Numbered from the stretch's first letter, positions 8,604 to 16,511 are shown. The stretch is 64,000 nucleotides of DNA from [Clostridium] citroniae WAL-17108 (GCF_000233455.1 NZ_JH376420.1:575618-639617), one strand, 5' to 3'. Made by a program: numbers and translations. Notes: generated by a model from the letters alone, not told the origin.

Positions 8604-9893
8604 TTAATATCCTCTTGCTGCCAGCTTGTTAAAACCATTGGCAATGGTGGAGGCGATGATGATCTGAAGCTCCGCCTCAAAGCTGCCGTCAGGGTTCTTG
8701 CACCCGTCCCAGCCCCCGATCTGCATCTCGATAAATTCCTGGGTGCCGATGACCTTATCCATGGCAGGGAATATAAGTGTGGCATTGCCCTGACCGCAGG
8801 ATGCCAGCGCATCCGCTTCCCGGCACACATCCGCCAGTGACTGGGACTTGCCGTCCTTGCCCGGGAACTCATCTGTGATCAGAACCACCTTGGTCCCCGC
8901 ATTCTCCACCTTGCGGCAGTTCATCATCAGGTCTGTATCCGGATTTCCATATCCCTCCTCGGTGATCAGGACACCGTCCAGGCCCATCCAGCTGCACAGC
9001 TTTGCAACCATATCGGAATGGCGCTCCTTATCTGCCAGGAATACATTCTCATTAGTGAGGATCACTCCCATGAAGTTGATGTCTTTGCCGTGATGTTTGA
9101 AGCAGTCCTCGATCACCGGATTGTGGAAATGATGGTATGTGGTAACCTTGTCACAGGGAGCCACACAGTTGCCTGAGACAATGGCTCCGTCCATGATCTC
9201 CGTGGGATACATAAAGGTGGGAACAAACTGCTTGGCATCCACTCCGTAATAATATGTATCATGGAGAAGTCCCTGGGACTGCAGCATGTGGATGTAACCT
9301 ACCTTTGGAAGGTCCGGATACATGGCCGCCTGCTCAAAGATCGGTTTTGTCTCATAGGTGACGATCTCATCCGGCTCCAGGTCCCTTGCTGCCTCGCCAA
9401 GGTAGGCAGCTACCTTTAATCCTGCCATGCGCGCCGCCTTCTCGTACACATGGGTCTCCAGGCCATCGGCCGGTTCCACCACCAGGCAGAGATTATTGGT
9501 CTTGGAGAAGGGGCAGTAATCCGCGGCAGGGCCGCTCATATCGATCACGCCTTCCTGGAATCCCACGATCCTGCCTGCTGTTATGACGCAGCATCCTTCC
9601 AGGGCATGGGTCCTTCCGGCGCCCACCTGAGGGCTTACCTTGCCCACCACACCCGGAAAAATCTCTCCGCCTCCGCTGACCTTGACCCTTGGTTCGATCA
9701 CATCCTTTACAGGGGTGATCCTTACCGACTCACCCGGCCTCGCAATGTCAACATGGCAGCCTGCCAGCTTGTCGTCTTCCAGGACAAGGGTTTCAACTTC
9801 CTTTTTGCTGACATGGAGGACGCCGTCCTTCACGTGAGTCTTGTCGTCGAATCGGATATCTTTTATAAAGATTTTTCCCAATTCAAGCTTCAT
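8604..9893 (-). CDS. grdE: glycine reductase protein B proprotein, pyruvoyl subunit precursor
   Basis: 429 residues. GrdE is cleaved autocatalytically at an internal Cys to give two chains, one carrying an N-terminal pyruvoyl group that forms a Schiff base with glycine. The candidate cleavage site is Asn242-Cys243 in VSGNCVAPCDK, close to the reported Cys242. The N-terminus MKLELGKIFIKDIRFDD and the C-terminal IASTIANGFNKLAARGY are typical of GrdE/GrdG/GrdI. GGGAGG precedes the start. It is the first gene after the operator-bearing promoter at 10025-10076 and is followed by grdB. Which amine is used cannot be fixed from sequence alone. Confidence 0.92.
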   Translation of the reverse strand: MKLELGKIFIKDIRFDDKTHVKDGVLHVSKKEVETLVLEDDKLAGCHVDIARPGESVRITPVKDVIEPRVKVSGGGEIFPGVVGKVSPQVGAGRTHALEGCCVITAGRIVGFQEGVIDMSGPAADYCPFSKTNNLCLVVEPADGLETHVYEKAARMAGLKVAAYLGEAARDLEPDEIVTYETKPIFEQAAMYPDLPKVGYIHMLQSQGLLHDTYYYGVDAKQFVPTFMYPTEIMDGAIVSGNCVAPCDKVTTYHHFHNPVIEDCFKHHGKDINFMGVILTNENVFLADKERHSDMVAKLCSWMGLDGVLITEEGYGNPDTDLMMNCRKVENAGTKVVLITDEFPGKDGKSQSLADVCREADALASCGQGNATLIFPAMDKVIGTQEFIEMQIGGWDGCKNPDGSFEAELQIIIASTIANGFNKLAARGY

Positions 9894-10024
9894 ATAAAAT
9901 ACCTCCCACTTCTTTATGATTTACTGTCCTTTTCCCGGCATTCTTTCACCCACTCCGGCAAAATTACAGCATTTTTACAATTGACAAAATTTGTTATTGT
10001 GTAAAAATTATAGTTTTAAAATAG

Positions 10025-10076
10025 TAATCGCGATAACTTATGTATAGAATATAACATATGTTATCGCGATTATCAA
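10025..10076 (-). promoter_or_regulatory. grdE promoter with paired operators
   Basis: A perfect 13-bp inverted repeat TAATCGCGATAAC (10025-10037) and GTTATCGCGATTA (10060-10072), each half itself a dyad on ATCGCGAT, centres 36 bp apart. On the minus strand TTGATA (10076-10071) and TATATT (10053-10048) are 17 bp apart. One operator fills the spacer and the other covers the start region, so bound protein should repress. The layout repeats before trxA. From here to the tetR stop (10073-10175) I see only AT-rich sequence. Confidence 0.8.
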
Positions 10077-10175
10077 TGGATTTATTGAAGTCTTTTGTTA
10101 CTTTCTGTAGGAAACCTGTTTTTCGTCATTTTGTTATATTTTTGACATTGTTTTTGTACACTTTTACCACTAAAA

Positions 10176-10856
10176 CTATTTGGGAACAAAGTCACTGGCA
10201 TAAAGCCTGGTTATCTCCTTGCTCTCTGAGATAAACCGTTCCACCAGTTCAGGTATCTCCCCCCGCTCCACGCCGTGTTCCTGGACAAACTTAAAATATC
10301 CCAGAAACAGTGTACAAAGGATGTGGTTCAGCTTTCCGGCGTTTTCCTCCGTGATCTTGCCTTCCGCCACAAGATGTTTGCAGATAAAATAATCCCGGTC
10401 ATAATATCCGGGGATCTCCAGCATCTCCTTGACCAGCGGGCTGACCCGTATGATGGCATCCGGGAACATCTCATAATATTCCTTCAGCGCCTCCCCCAGG
10501 TCCCTGTTGATATTCTGATAGAACACGGACTCAAATGCCTCCGGATTGCGGAATGCCTCCGTTGCGTAGGAACGCCATATGCCAAAATGCACATCCCACA
10601 TATCCTTCCATTCCTTTTCCCGAATGGAAAGGTCCAGGATATATTCATTGAGGGCATCCAGCTGGGCATAGAACAAAAGCTCGTCCAGATTGTCAAAGTA
10701 CCGGTACATGCTGGCAGAAGAGCATCCCAGTTCCGATGCCATGCGGCGTATGCTGACCGCCCCGACTCCCTCCTCCTTAATAATCCCGCTTGCCAATTCC
10801 ACGTAATCTTTTCTGCTCAGATCCTTAAAATAGGACGTTCCTGATCGTTTCTTCAT
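10176..10856 (-). CDS. TetR-family regulator of the grd locus
   Basis: 226 residues. The N-terminal helix-turn-helix (about 15-60) reads GAVSIRRMASELGCSSASMYRYFDNLDELL, typical TetR. The C-terminal ligand domain resembles no specific family I can name. It lies between grdX and grdE, 44 bases after grdX and 282 bases ahead of grdE, and the DNA between it and grdE carries the dyad operators repeated before trxA. I infer that it represses both grd promoters and responds to a reductase substrate or product. GGGAGCGGAG precedes the ATG. TetR membership is sure; the target is inference. Confidence 0.88.
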   Translation of the reverse strand: MKKRSGTSYFKDLSRKDYVELASGIIKEEGVGAVSIRRMASELGCSSASMYRYFDNLDELLFYAQLDALNEYILDLSIREKEWKDMWDVHFGIWRSYATEAFRNPEAFESVFYQNINRDLGEALKEYYEMFPDAIIRVSPLVKEMLEIPGYYDRDYFICKHLVAEGKITEENAGKLNHILCTLFLGYFKFVQEHGVERGEIPELVERFISESKEITRLYASDFVPK

Positions 10857-10900
10857 GGTTTCTCACACTCCGCTCCCTGTCAATCACTGCAGTCTGTCCC

Positions 10901-11287
10901 CTACAGCCTTGGAATCACATTTTCAATCATCGACAGATCAATGGTCTTGTAGTCATAAGCCGTCTTCTCATCATACTCCGGGATCTTTTTTATGGAATTC
11001 CATTTCTCATAAGTCTCCAGGGCATTTTCTATGAGGCACACATCCTCCGCCTCACCGCTTCCCTGTACGCCGTATAACAGTATGGTCCTGTAGGGCGTCT
11101 GATTGGGTTTTAAGCTGGATGCCTGAGGATGGGTCAGAAGCTTGTGCCCGGTATGGATCAGATCCCTGGCTTTTTTAAGCACCTCCTCGTAGGTATCCAT
11201 CATAAATACATGATTCACGCTGTCCCCCCACTTCCCGGCCGCCCGGTCATTGTTGGTGACCAGGATACACTTTCCCAGTTCAAACAT
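10901..11287 (-). CDS. grdX: GrdX family protein
   Basis: 128 residues. GrdX is a small protein of unknown role found at the head of glycine-reductase operons. The sequence (FELGKCILVTNNDRAAGKW, then a central HKLLTHPQASSLKPNQTPYR) matches that family. The ATG at 11287 has AGGAGGT seven bases upstream; an in-frame GTG three codons earlier overlaps that ribosome-binding site and is rejected. It is first in a probable grdX-tetR transcript from the promoter at 11331-11359. Confidence 0.88.
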   Translation of the reverse strand: MFELGKCILVTNNDRAAGKWGDSVNHVFMMDTYEEVLKKARDLIHTGHKLLTHPQASSLKPNQTPYRTILLYGVQGSGEAEDVCLIENALETYEKWNSIKKIPEYDEKTAYDYKTIDLSMIENVIPRL

Positions 11288-11330
11288 TGAGTCCACCTCC
11301 TTTCATTTCTAAGATTTTGATGCTTTTATT

Positions 11331-11359
11331 ATCTTACATCATATTTATTATTCAGTCAA
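11331..11359 (-). promoter_or_regulatory. promoter of grdX-tetR
   Basis: TTGACT (11359-11354) and TAAGAT (11336-11331) on the minus strand with a 17-bp AT-rich spacer, about 45 bases ahead of the grdX start. No ATCGCGAT operator is seen here. Confidence 0.6.
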
Positions 11360-11385
11360 TTTGTGGTAGAGTTAATTCTAATAGT

Positions 11386-11420
11386 GTACGCTCGGAATCT
11401 CCCGGTACTCAGATTTGTGA
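11386..11420. repeat. dispersed repeat A, copy 1
   Basis: GTGTACGCTCGGAATCTCC followed by GGTACTCAGATTTG. Related copies occur at 12666-12698, 22549-22577 and 46434-46462, all between genes. Here a complementary CGTACAC lies about 70 bases further on, so a large stem could form ahead of the gene at 11506. Confidence 0.5.
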
Positions 11421-11505
11421 GATGATTTTTAGTCAGTTGTGCACCAATTTATGAGGCGTACACGGTGTGTACGTTGATTAAATAAGCAAAAGGAGGGTCT
11501 TAGGT

Positions 11506-12126
11506 ATGTGGAGTTTATATTGGGTTATATTGATCGTCCTGGTGCTGTTCGCCCTGTATCAGATTGCGGTCTCAAGGGCCGTGCAGATGGCTGATGAAAT
11601 GATCGGGGCGGCACCGGAAGATGAGATTCCAAAGCTGGTCCAGATACGGAACCTGAAGGAGGCCGGCATCACATTTCGCACCGAGGCCCTGGAACAGGAA
11701 TTTATATTTGACCATTCAGGCAATGAGTACTATGCAGCCCATCCTTATTATGCACTGCTGACCGATGCCGGGGCCAGGGGGATCCTTGCCAATGTTTACG
11801 GCATCATCGACAGGGAATGTATCTATGACGATGAATACGGAAAGATCCTGAAAGGGCTGGCAGATATCTCCGGCCTGGATATCACCCATATCACCTGCCC
11901 TGGACGGCATACGGTTTCCTGGCAGCTGAAGGGAAGGACCTTTTACTGGAGAGGAAAAAAGCAGAGGGATTGGGCCGACCACCGGATCGGGACTGCCCTG
12001 AACCGCTTCTGCAAGGGGGAACAGCGCATTTTTACAGACAATTCCCACCTGGGGATCATTTTCTTTTATGGAACCGTGGCTCAGGCCGAAAACCTGAACC
12101 GGGAGTTCGGCCTCCGGTTCCGGTAA
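11506..12126 (+). CDS. membrane-anchored protein of unknown function
   Basis: 206 residues; I do not recognise the family. Residues 3-25 form one N-terminal hydrophobic helix (WVILIVLVLFALYQIAV) without a lipobox, so the rest is probably held at the membrane. The soluble part is mixed alpha/beta with acidic patches (IYDDEYGKILKGLADISGLD) and a basic C-terminus (GRTFYWRGKKQRDWADHR). A good AAAAGGAGGG site precedes the ATG. It is the only plus-strand gene between the grd locus and the mobile element and converges on the SWIM gene with one base between stop codons. Confidence 0.65.
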   Translation: MWSLYWVILIVLVLFALYQIAVSRAVQMADEMIGAAPEDEIPKLVQIRNLKEAGITFRTEALEQEFIFDHSGNEYYAAHPYYALLTDAGARGILANVYGIIDRECIYDDEYGKILKGLADISGLDITHITCPGRHTVSWQLKGRTFYWRGKKQRDWADHRIGTALNRFCKGEQRIFTDNSHLGIIFFYGTVAQAENLNREFGLRFR

Positions 12127-12127
12127 G

Positions 12128-12640
12128 TCATCCTTCCTTTTTCTCAAATTCCTTTTGAAACGCGGTCAGATCCTGCCCTTCCAGCTGCTTATTCAGCTTT
12201 TTTATCCGGGCAGTCCTGTTGACCTTTTTTGTCTCCCTACCCCGGACGGCTCCATCCCCAAACGATTCTTCCCCATGTTCTTCCTTTTTGGCTTCCCTGG
12301 CTTCCTTCTTTGCCCGTTTGGACAGAATATCCTCAGGTATCTCACACAATTCCCACTGGCGGTCCTGGGTCATTTCCATAAGGAGCGCCAGCCCGTGCTT
12401 GCAGGGAAACTGGCGGCTGGGGCAGCTGCACCGGCACAGGGGTGCCGACCCATCTATAAAGTCCGCGGACACGGTGTACACTGAACTGCCGCTGCCCTTA
12501 CACTGGCCCGCGTAATATGTATCATCCGCCGAACGTTCCCATTTGATAAATCCATTGCCCCGGGATATCTTCCTGGCATTATTCACCGCATTGGCATTGG
12601 GCGCCATGGCCGTGATCCGCTGTTCGTCTATTTGTCTCAT
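12128..12640 (-). CDS. SWIM zinc-finger protein
   Basis: 170 residues. A SWIM motif (CxCx(n)CxH) is visible as CRCSCPSRQFPCKHGLAL at about residues 69-86. SWIM domains bind zinc and mediate nucleic-acid or protein contacts. The C-terminal 70 residues are highly charged (KRAKKEAREAKKEEHGEE) and probably form a coiled coil. No ATPase domain is attached, unlike SWI/SNF-associated SWIM proteins. AGGAGGG precedes the start. Function unknown; the neighbours give no hint. Confidence 0.75.
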   Translation of the reverse strand: MRQIDEQRITAMAPNANAVNNARKISRGNGFIKWERSADDTYYAGQCKGSGSSVYTVSADFIDGSAPLCRCSCPSRQFPCKHGLALLMEMTQDRQWELCEIPEDILSKRAKKEAREAKKEEHGEESFGDGAVRGRETKKVNRTARIKKLNKQLEGQDLTAFQKEFEKKEG

Positions 12641-12665
12641 GAGTAATTCCCTCCTTCTCCCATAT

Positions 12666-12698
12666 GTGTACTTTTAAAATCTCCTGGTGCTCAGATCT
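12666..12698. repeat. dispersed repeat A, diverged copy 2
   Basis: GTGTACTTTTAAAATCTCC followed by GGTGCTCAGATC aligns along its length with the copy at 11386. Its far end overlaps the last codons of the gene at 12691-13410. Confidence 0.4.
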
Positions 12699-13410
12699 TC
12701 CTCTTTCTTGTCCTGATCCATTCCTTCCATCTGCAGCAGTCATTCAGATGGAGGATCACATGACGGGTGGGAGGCATTAACAAAAGGCCTGCCACATCCT
12801 TTTGGCCCCAGTAATCCAAAAGCCAGAGGGATTCCTCCTGCTTTGTCACCCCACCCTCCTTAAGAATCTGTTCCAATTGCACAGGAGATACCCTGCGCTT
12901 CATATCATCCGGCGTAAGATTGGTAACGATCTCCCTAGTCCGTCTTCCCACACAGTTGCGGTATTGGAGCAGTTCCTCCATATCCAGTTCCCTGCTTAAG
13001 CCTATGATCTCACTGTCGGTAAGGGCATTTCCTGTATCTGTAATAGAGGCCCTCATCCTCTCTTTCCACTCCTGGTCAAACAGCTGTCCCTGTTCCGCCA
13101 CCAGCATCCCCATGGTCAGATCTTCGATCCTTGCAATATGCCAGAGCGCCCAGGCAATGGTTTCGTCCTTTGCAGTGGGCATGACCGCATATTCATCTGT
13201 GGACAGGTCATTAAACAGCTTGTCTACCTCATTGGGGACCTGGCACCTTTGATCCCCGTCAGCCTTGTCAGTTCCAGGCATACCTGTAAGATGCAGCGCT
13301 CCGTGGAGCTCCATAAACAGCTGTTTTGCTTCCTCCAGGCGATCTGTTTTCCGTATCATACGGCTCAGTTCCTTATGTATTTCACTTAAACCACTTCCAA
13401 AATATTTCAT
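12691..13410 (-). CDS. DinB-like four-helix protein
   Basis: 239 residues. The segment DETIAWALWHIARIEDLTMGML looks like the first metal-ligand helix of the DinB/YfiT-like superfamily, putative metal-dependent thiol S-transferases, and NDCCRWKEWIRTRKRK lies at the other end. The longer frame (24 extra codons) is rejected because GGGAGGG directly precedes the ATG at 13410. It stands alone between the SWIM gene and the split XRE gene. The family call is moderate; the substrate is unknown. Confidence 0.6.
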   Translation of the reverse strand: MKYFGSGLSEIHKELSRMIRKTDRLEEAKQLFMELHGALHLTGMPGTDKADGDQRCQVPNEVDKLFNDLSTDEYAVMPTAKDETIAWALWHIARIEDLTMGMLVAEQGQLFDQEWKERMRASITDTGNALTDSEIIGLSRELDMEELLQYRNCVGRRTREIVTNLTPDDMKRRVSPVQLEQILKEGGVTKQEESLWLLDYWGQKDVAGLLLMPPTRHVILHLNDCCRWKEWIRTRKRKI

Positions 13411-13743
13411 CTGTCCCTCCCGTTGAGTCTCACTCATTGACCGCGTACAGCACGGCCAGCCGTATCTGGGCAAACAGTTCATCCGTCATTCTCCCCTGTT
13501 TTTAAATAACTGTATTTTCTCTATTTTACCACTATGCCGCTTCTATTTCCACTTAATTACAGATATCTTACCCTGCGATTATTTTCCGGGTTTTTCTGGC
13601 TATTTATGTTTTTTCCCTGTAAAATAAAGGGGGCAACTAAAAGTAGCGTCAAAAATGTAAAAGGAAACATGAAGTTGGTGGCAGTGGCTTCAGGGCAACT
13701 GTAGAATAAACCTATCAAGTTCAGTGTACAGGAGGAATAATAA

Positions 13744-13872
13744 ATGAGTTTTTCAGAAAATATGCAGTATTTGAGAAAAAAAGAAAACCTGACCCAGGAA
13801 CAGTTGGCGGAACGCCTGGATGTTTCCAGGCAGGCCGTGTCCAAGTGGGAGTCCGGAGTTTCACATAGTTAA
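13744..13872 (+). pseudogene. XRE-family regulator, 5' fragment disrupted by the mobile element
   Basis: An AGGAGG site and ATG open a 42-codon frame reading MSFSENMQYLRKKENLTQEQ with the recognition helix SRQAVSKWESG, a normal HTH_3 domain. After the Gly codon the sequence is element DNA and stops within four codons. The missing part resumes at 21104 in the same frame (W-E-T-G-Q-S-Y-P-E). The intact gene would encode a roughly 300-residue HTH protein with a membrane C-terminus. Confidence 0.85.
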
Positions 13873-13933
13873 AGATATGTAACCACAACTCACGCTTACC
13901 TTGCCTGTGGCAATACAGCCCGGAGGGCTGATA

Positions 13934-13987
13934 ACAAGAAACGGCGGTACGCGCCTCGTTAAGAGGTGGCGTATCGCCGTTTCTTGT
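13934..13987. other. large perfect hairpin at the left end of the element
   Basis: 13-bp arms ACAAGAAACGGCG/CGCCGTTTCTTGT enclose a nested dyad (TACGC..CCTC / GAGG..GCGTA). It is followed by a GGGGGCAGCGCCCC hairpin with a T-run (14001-14018). They stand directly before oriT and may be a terminator pair or replication/transfer signals. The rest of 13873-14347 shows a further 14-bp-arm hairpin (AAAATGCCGTTGCC with GGCAACGGCATTTT, near 14079-14115) and no convincing gene. Confidence 0.6.
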
Positions 13988-14019
13988 GGGGGTATCAAAA
14001 GGGGGCAGCGCCCCTTTTT

Positions 14020-14059
14020 GCACACGACTTTGCGAAGCAAAGTGTAGTGTGTTATACGC
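14020..14059 (+). other. oriT: origin of transfer (oriT) of the MobV/pMV158 type
   Basis: From memory of the pMV158 oriT, this segment shares GCACAC..ACTTT, an AAAGTGTAGTGTG inverted arm and the nick context TAGTGTG/TTATAC. The arms ACTTTGC and GCAAAGT form a hairpin just before the expected nick between 14051 and 14052. It lies 4.1 kb from the MobV gene in the same element, which supports the pairing. Confidence 0.8.
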
Positions 14060-14225
14060 TCTGTCGGCGTTGCCGCGAAAATGCCGTTGCCGCCGGGACG
14101 GGCAACGGCATTTTGAAGCGGCAGGAAAACGGGCGGGATTTGTGACTGATAAGGAGAAAATCTTTGCCCGCTTTCATCAGACGACAGGGCGTATATGGAA
14201 ACTCTAGCTTATGTAATTCTTCCGG

Positions 14226-14248
14226 CTTCGGGCCAACTTGTCCCGAAG
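14226..14248 (+). repeat. 23-bp palindrome, copy 1 (variable base T)
   Basis: Arms CTTCGGG and CCCGAAG around CCAACTTGN. The sixteenth base, which pairs with the C at position 8, is T here. Copies lie at 14873, 15061 (inverted) and 17577 and bracket the element's cargo modules. Confidence 0.8.
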
Positions 14249-14347
14249 TGACTTAAATGGTTGATGTTGACAAACTGGAATTGTAAGTGCGCCTTATCAC
14301 AATAGAGTGCTTAATAGATAACACTTAACGCCTAATTTAATTGACAG

Positions 14348-14824
14348 CTATCTAACTTCTACCTTATTTACAAAATCCAAATCATAACGCAAGGCACCGT
14401 GGTCTCTGAATATCGTTGCACTTGTAATACGGATTGCCAAAATAACACAGTTTTCATCCTGCTCATTATTTGCTTCGTCATACCACTCGGCAAATACTTC
14501 ACGAAGTTTCGTTCTTAGCGTAGCGTTTTTGGGTTCTAAAATCCATCCAAGGTTTTCTCCAATCCCGTGTCCGTATATCCCCTCAAAGCAAACTGAAAAC
14601 GCAACCTCTTTGTTTTGAGCAATCTCCCGCATTTTATTTGATTTAGCTGATGTTGTAACATAAAACACGCCATCTTCATAATAAGCGCTCACATCACGGA
14701 CGCTGGGGCGGGGGAAACCATCAGCACTCGGTTCCATAGCAATAGTTGAGAGCGCAATGGCATTATCTTTCTTGTTTCCACAACTTTCTTCGATTAATTT
14801 CATTCCTTCTTCATACCTGTTCAT
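14348..14824 (-). CDS. pyridoxamine 5'-phosphate oxidase-like flavoprotein (element cargo)
   Basis: 158 residues of the split-barrel FMN-binding fold: GFPRPSVRDVSAYYEDGVFYVTTS, then SNKMREIAQNKEVAFSV, the usual first strands of PNPOx-like proteins. The role is unknown; members reduce flavins or bind F420/heme or FMN. The ATG at 14824 has GGAGGA upstream. It is flanked by two copies of the 23-bp palindrome (14226 and 14873), as if it were a cassette placed in the mobile element, and reads against the transfer genes. Confidence 0.8.
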   Translation of the reverse strand: MNRYEEGMKLIEESCGNKKDNAIALSTIAMEPSADGFPRPSVRDVSAYYEDGVFYVTTSAKSNKMREIAQNKEVAFSVCFEGIYGHGIGENLGWILEPKNATLRTKLREVFAEWYDEANNEQDENCVILAIRITSATIFRDHGALRYDLDFVNKVEVR

Positions 14825-14872
14825 TGTCACTTCCTCCATCAATTCAAATTTGTCGTTTTCCTATTCAGTGAA

Positions 14873-14895
14873 CTTCGGGCCAACTTGACCCGAAG
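14873..14895 (+). repeat. 23-bp palindrome, copy 2 (variable base A)
   Basis: Identical to copy 1 except for A at position 16. The 388-bp gene gap 14825-15212 holds this copy, copy 3 and an imperfect dyad (CGTCAAGG with CCTTGACA); I see no gene in it. Confidence 0.8.
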
Positions 14896-15060
14896 TAACC
14901 ATAATTAAAACATAGCAGAAGGGCCAGCAATCGTCAAGGATAAAATGGACGGCTCCGCCGGCCTTGACAATTACTGACCATTCCGCAAATCGGTAGACAA
15001 GACGGACAATCCCATACTGCGCTTGTCCGCCCACAATTTATTTTAATAAAGCACATCAGA

Positions 15061-15083
15061 CTTCGGGGCAAGTTGGCCCGAAG
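15061..15083 (-). repeat. 23-bp palindrome, copy 3, inverted (variable base C)
   Basis: Read on the minus strand it is the same sequence with C at position 16. Confidence 0.8.
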
Positions 15084-15212
15084 CCACAATTCTAACTATG
15101 GTATATATTCTGTTCTTTGGATAAGGCCGGGGGCGTGGGGGCAGAGCCACCACAGGAACCAACCGGCAGAAAGAAACCAGCGGAACCGGATAGGTGAAGC
15201 GGCGATGGAGTA

Positions 15213-15497
15213 TCAGACTTCCGGCCCGTCCTCGCCTTTCAGAATTTCCAGCATGAGCGAAGCGCCCAGCTTAAAACCACATAAGAAATTTTCATAGCCA
15301 TACATGGCGGAAGTTTCTATATACATTTCTCCCAATGCTTCTAAACGCTCGCTATCCTCCGCATTAAGTTTGGTCTGTAATGCCTCCCGTTCGTCACTAA
15401 TTTTTCGGGTTAAGGGACGATATTTGGGATTGGTGGGGACGATATTTTCTGACGGATAAATCTCACCATTATAAAGCTGTTCAAGAATTTTATTCAT
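15213..15497 (-). CDS. small element-borne protein, DUF6809-like, paralog 2
   Basis: 94 residues, no membrane segment. It starts MNKILEQLYNGEIYPSENI and ends FLCGFKLGASLMLEILKGED. It is clearly related to the protein at 15798-16109, sharing MN(K/R)ILE.., a central acidic helix and a Gly-(F/Y)-x-(L/V)-G-A-x-(L/M)-M motif. I place it in the DUF6809 group by memory; function unknown. The start overlaps the end of the preceding gene by 8 bases, so the three genes form one transcript. Such genes are common passengers of clostridial conjugative elements. Confidence 0.75.
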   Translation of the reverse strand: MNKILEQLYNGEIYPSENIVPTNPKYRPLTRKISDEREALQTKLNAEDSERLEALGEMYIETSAMYGYENFLCGFKLGASLMLEILKGEDGPEV

Positions 15498-15801
15498 TAA
15501 ACCGCACCTCTGTATCTAAGGCATTAAGGAAAGAGAGGATTTGAACACAATCCCGCATACCCTGTAAATAGGTTTCGTCCAACTCGAAGTTCTGCTTTAC
15601 TATCTCACCCTCATAGTGGCGGCGTATTGTAATGCGTTCACGCTTATTCAACTTGTGAAGCAGTTTATCAACTTTTTCTTCACCCTTTTCTTGCTGGCGG
15701 CACCGCTCTATGTATGCCGGGTTATTGCGGAGCCGCAACAACGCAAACTCTATTCTTGCGATTACAAAATCTTTATACGCTCTTTGTTCTCCTCCCATCA
15801 T
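15490..15801 (-). CDS. small element-borne protein of unknown function
   Basis: 103 residues, charged and helical (RCRQQEKGEEKVDKLLHKLN, then RRHYEGEIV). It lies between the two DUF6809-like paralogs and overlaps both, by 4 bases (ATGA) upstream and 8 bases downstream. Its C-terminal stretch TYLQGMRDCVQILSFL has a faint resemblance to the GFxLGA region of its neighbours, so it may be a third, strongly diverged member. I do not recognise a function. Confidence 0.7.
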   Translation of the reverse strand: MMGGEQRAYKDFVIARIEFALLRLRNNPAYIERCRQQEKGEEKVDKLLHKLNKRERITIRRHYEGEIVKQNFELDETYLQGMRDCVQILSFLNALDTEVRFNE

Positions 15802-16109
15802 GCTGTTTCTTCCTCCGCATCAAGAAGCAGGCCGCTGGCTCCCATGAATACCTCAATCATCATAAGAGCGCCTACACGATACCCACGGATAAATCTATCC
15901 ACTTGGTAAATATGGCTTTCATCTGATTGCGCGTCACGGAATTGTTCAAACAGTTCCTTTTCCTCGTCATTCAGTTTCGTGTCAAGGGTTTCGGCTGTTT
16001 CATACATGGCCTTGATGGCTTTTCTGTATTCGTGATTTCCCCTGTATGTTGTTGGATTGATAGCCAGGTTATCTTCTGCAAATGCTTCTAAAATCCTATT
16101 CATAATCAT
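15798..16109 (-). CDS. small element-borne protein, DUF6809-like, paralog 1
   Basis: 103 residues. MNRILEAFAEDNLAINPTTY at the N-terminus and FIRGYRVGALMMIEVFMG near the C-terminus parallel the paralog at 15213. A second ATG two codons downstream (16103) is an equally possible start, with AAAGGACGG ahead. First of three overlapping genes in the block bounded by palindromes 3 and 4. Function unknown. Confidence 0.72.
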   Translation of the reverse strand: MIMNRILEAFAEDNLAINPTTYRGNHEYRKAIKAMYETAETLDTKLNDEEKELFEQFRDAQSDESHIYQVDRFIRGYRVGALMMIEVFMGASGLLLDAEEETA

Positions 16110-16246
16110 TCCGTCCTTTCAGTTTAATTTCCACAACTCCTTGCAAGACGGAACCGCACAGTGTATAATATTTATGCGGTTTGCCTTTTGAGGTAGCTGC
16201 ACATGGAAACGGCGTACTTTCTTAGCCGGAGGTCGCCGTTTCTCCT

Positions 16247-16426
16247 TTACTTTTTCAGACTTTCATGCACCATATCAATTCCTTTACGGACAACATCAGA
16301 ACGGGAAGTTTCAAGTTCTTGTGTACATTCGTCAAGTTTTTCTTTTGTTTCTTTACTTACTCGAACGAATATTCTGTCTGTCATTGAATCGTCAGAGGGT
16401 GGACGGCCTATCTTTTTTTGCGCCAT
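16247..16426 (-). CDS. ribbon-helix-helix DNA-binding protein
   Basis: 59 residues: MAQKKIGRPPSDDSMTDRI then FVRVSKETKEKLDECTQELE and SRSDVVRKGIDMVHE, a complete CopG/Arc-type fold with a Gly-Arg-Pro AT-hook-like lead. Such proteins often regulate element maintenance or relaxase expression. The ATG at 16426 has GAGGTGA upstream; the longer frame overlaps the XRE gene and is rejected. It lies 85 bases after the XRE gene (stop 16512) and reads the same way. Confidence 0.8.
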   Translation of the reverse strand: MAQKKIGRPPSDDSMTDRIFVRVSKETKEKLDECTQELETSRSDVVRKGIDMVHESLKK

Positions 16427-16511
16427 TATTTCACCTCGCTTTCCTGTGCGCACATTAATTATATTCCTGTGCGCACAAAAAGTCAATGTTCTCTTTTTAA
16501 AGAAATTTCTG

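Noticed and set aside
7532..8872. 446-residue ORF ending at 7532 as an independent gene, or grdB as a frameshifted pseudogene
   Set aside because: The stop is the Sec codon of grdB and the real start is at 8581; the tail continues in frame to 7271.
13986..14207. 73-codon ORF at the left end of the element
   Set aside because: It runs across oriT and strong hairpins, has no clear ribosome-binding site and no similarity I recognise.
15073..15297. 74-codon plus-strand ORF
   Set aside because: Opposes the DUF6809-like gene and begins inside palindrome copy 3; likely chance.
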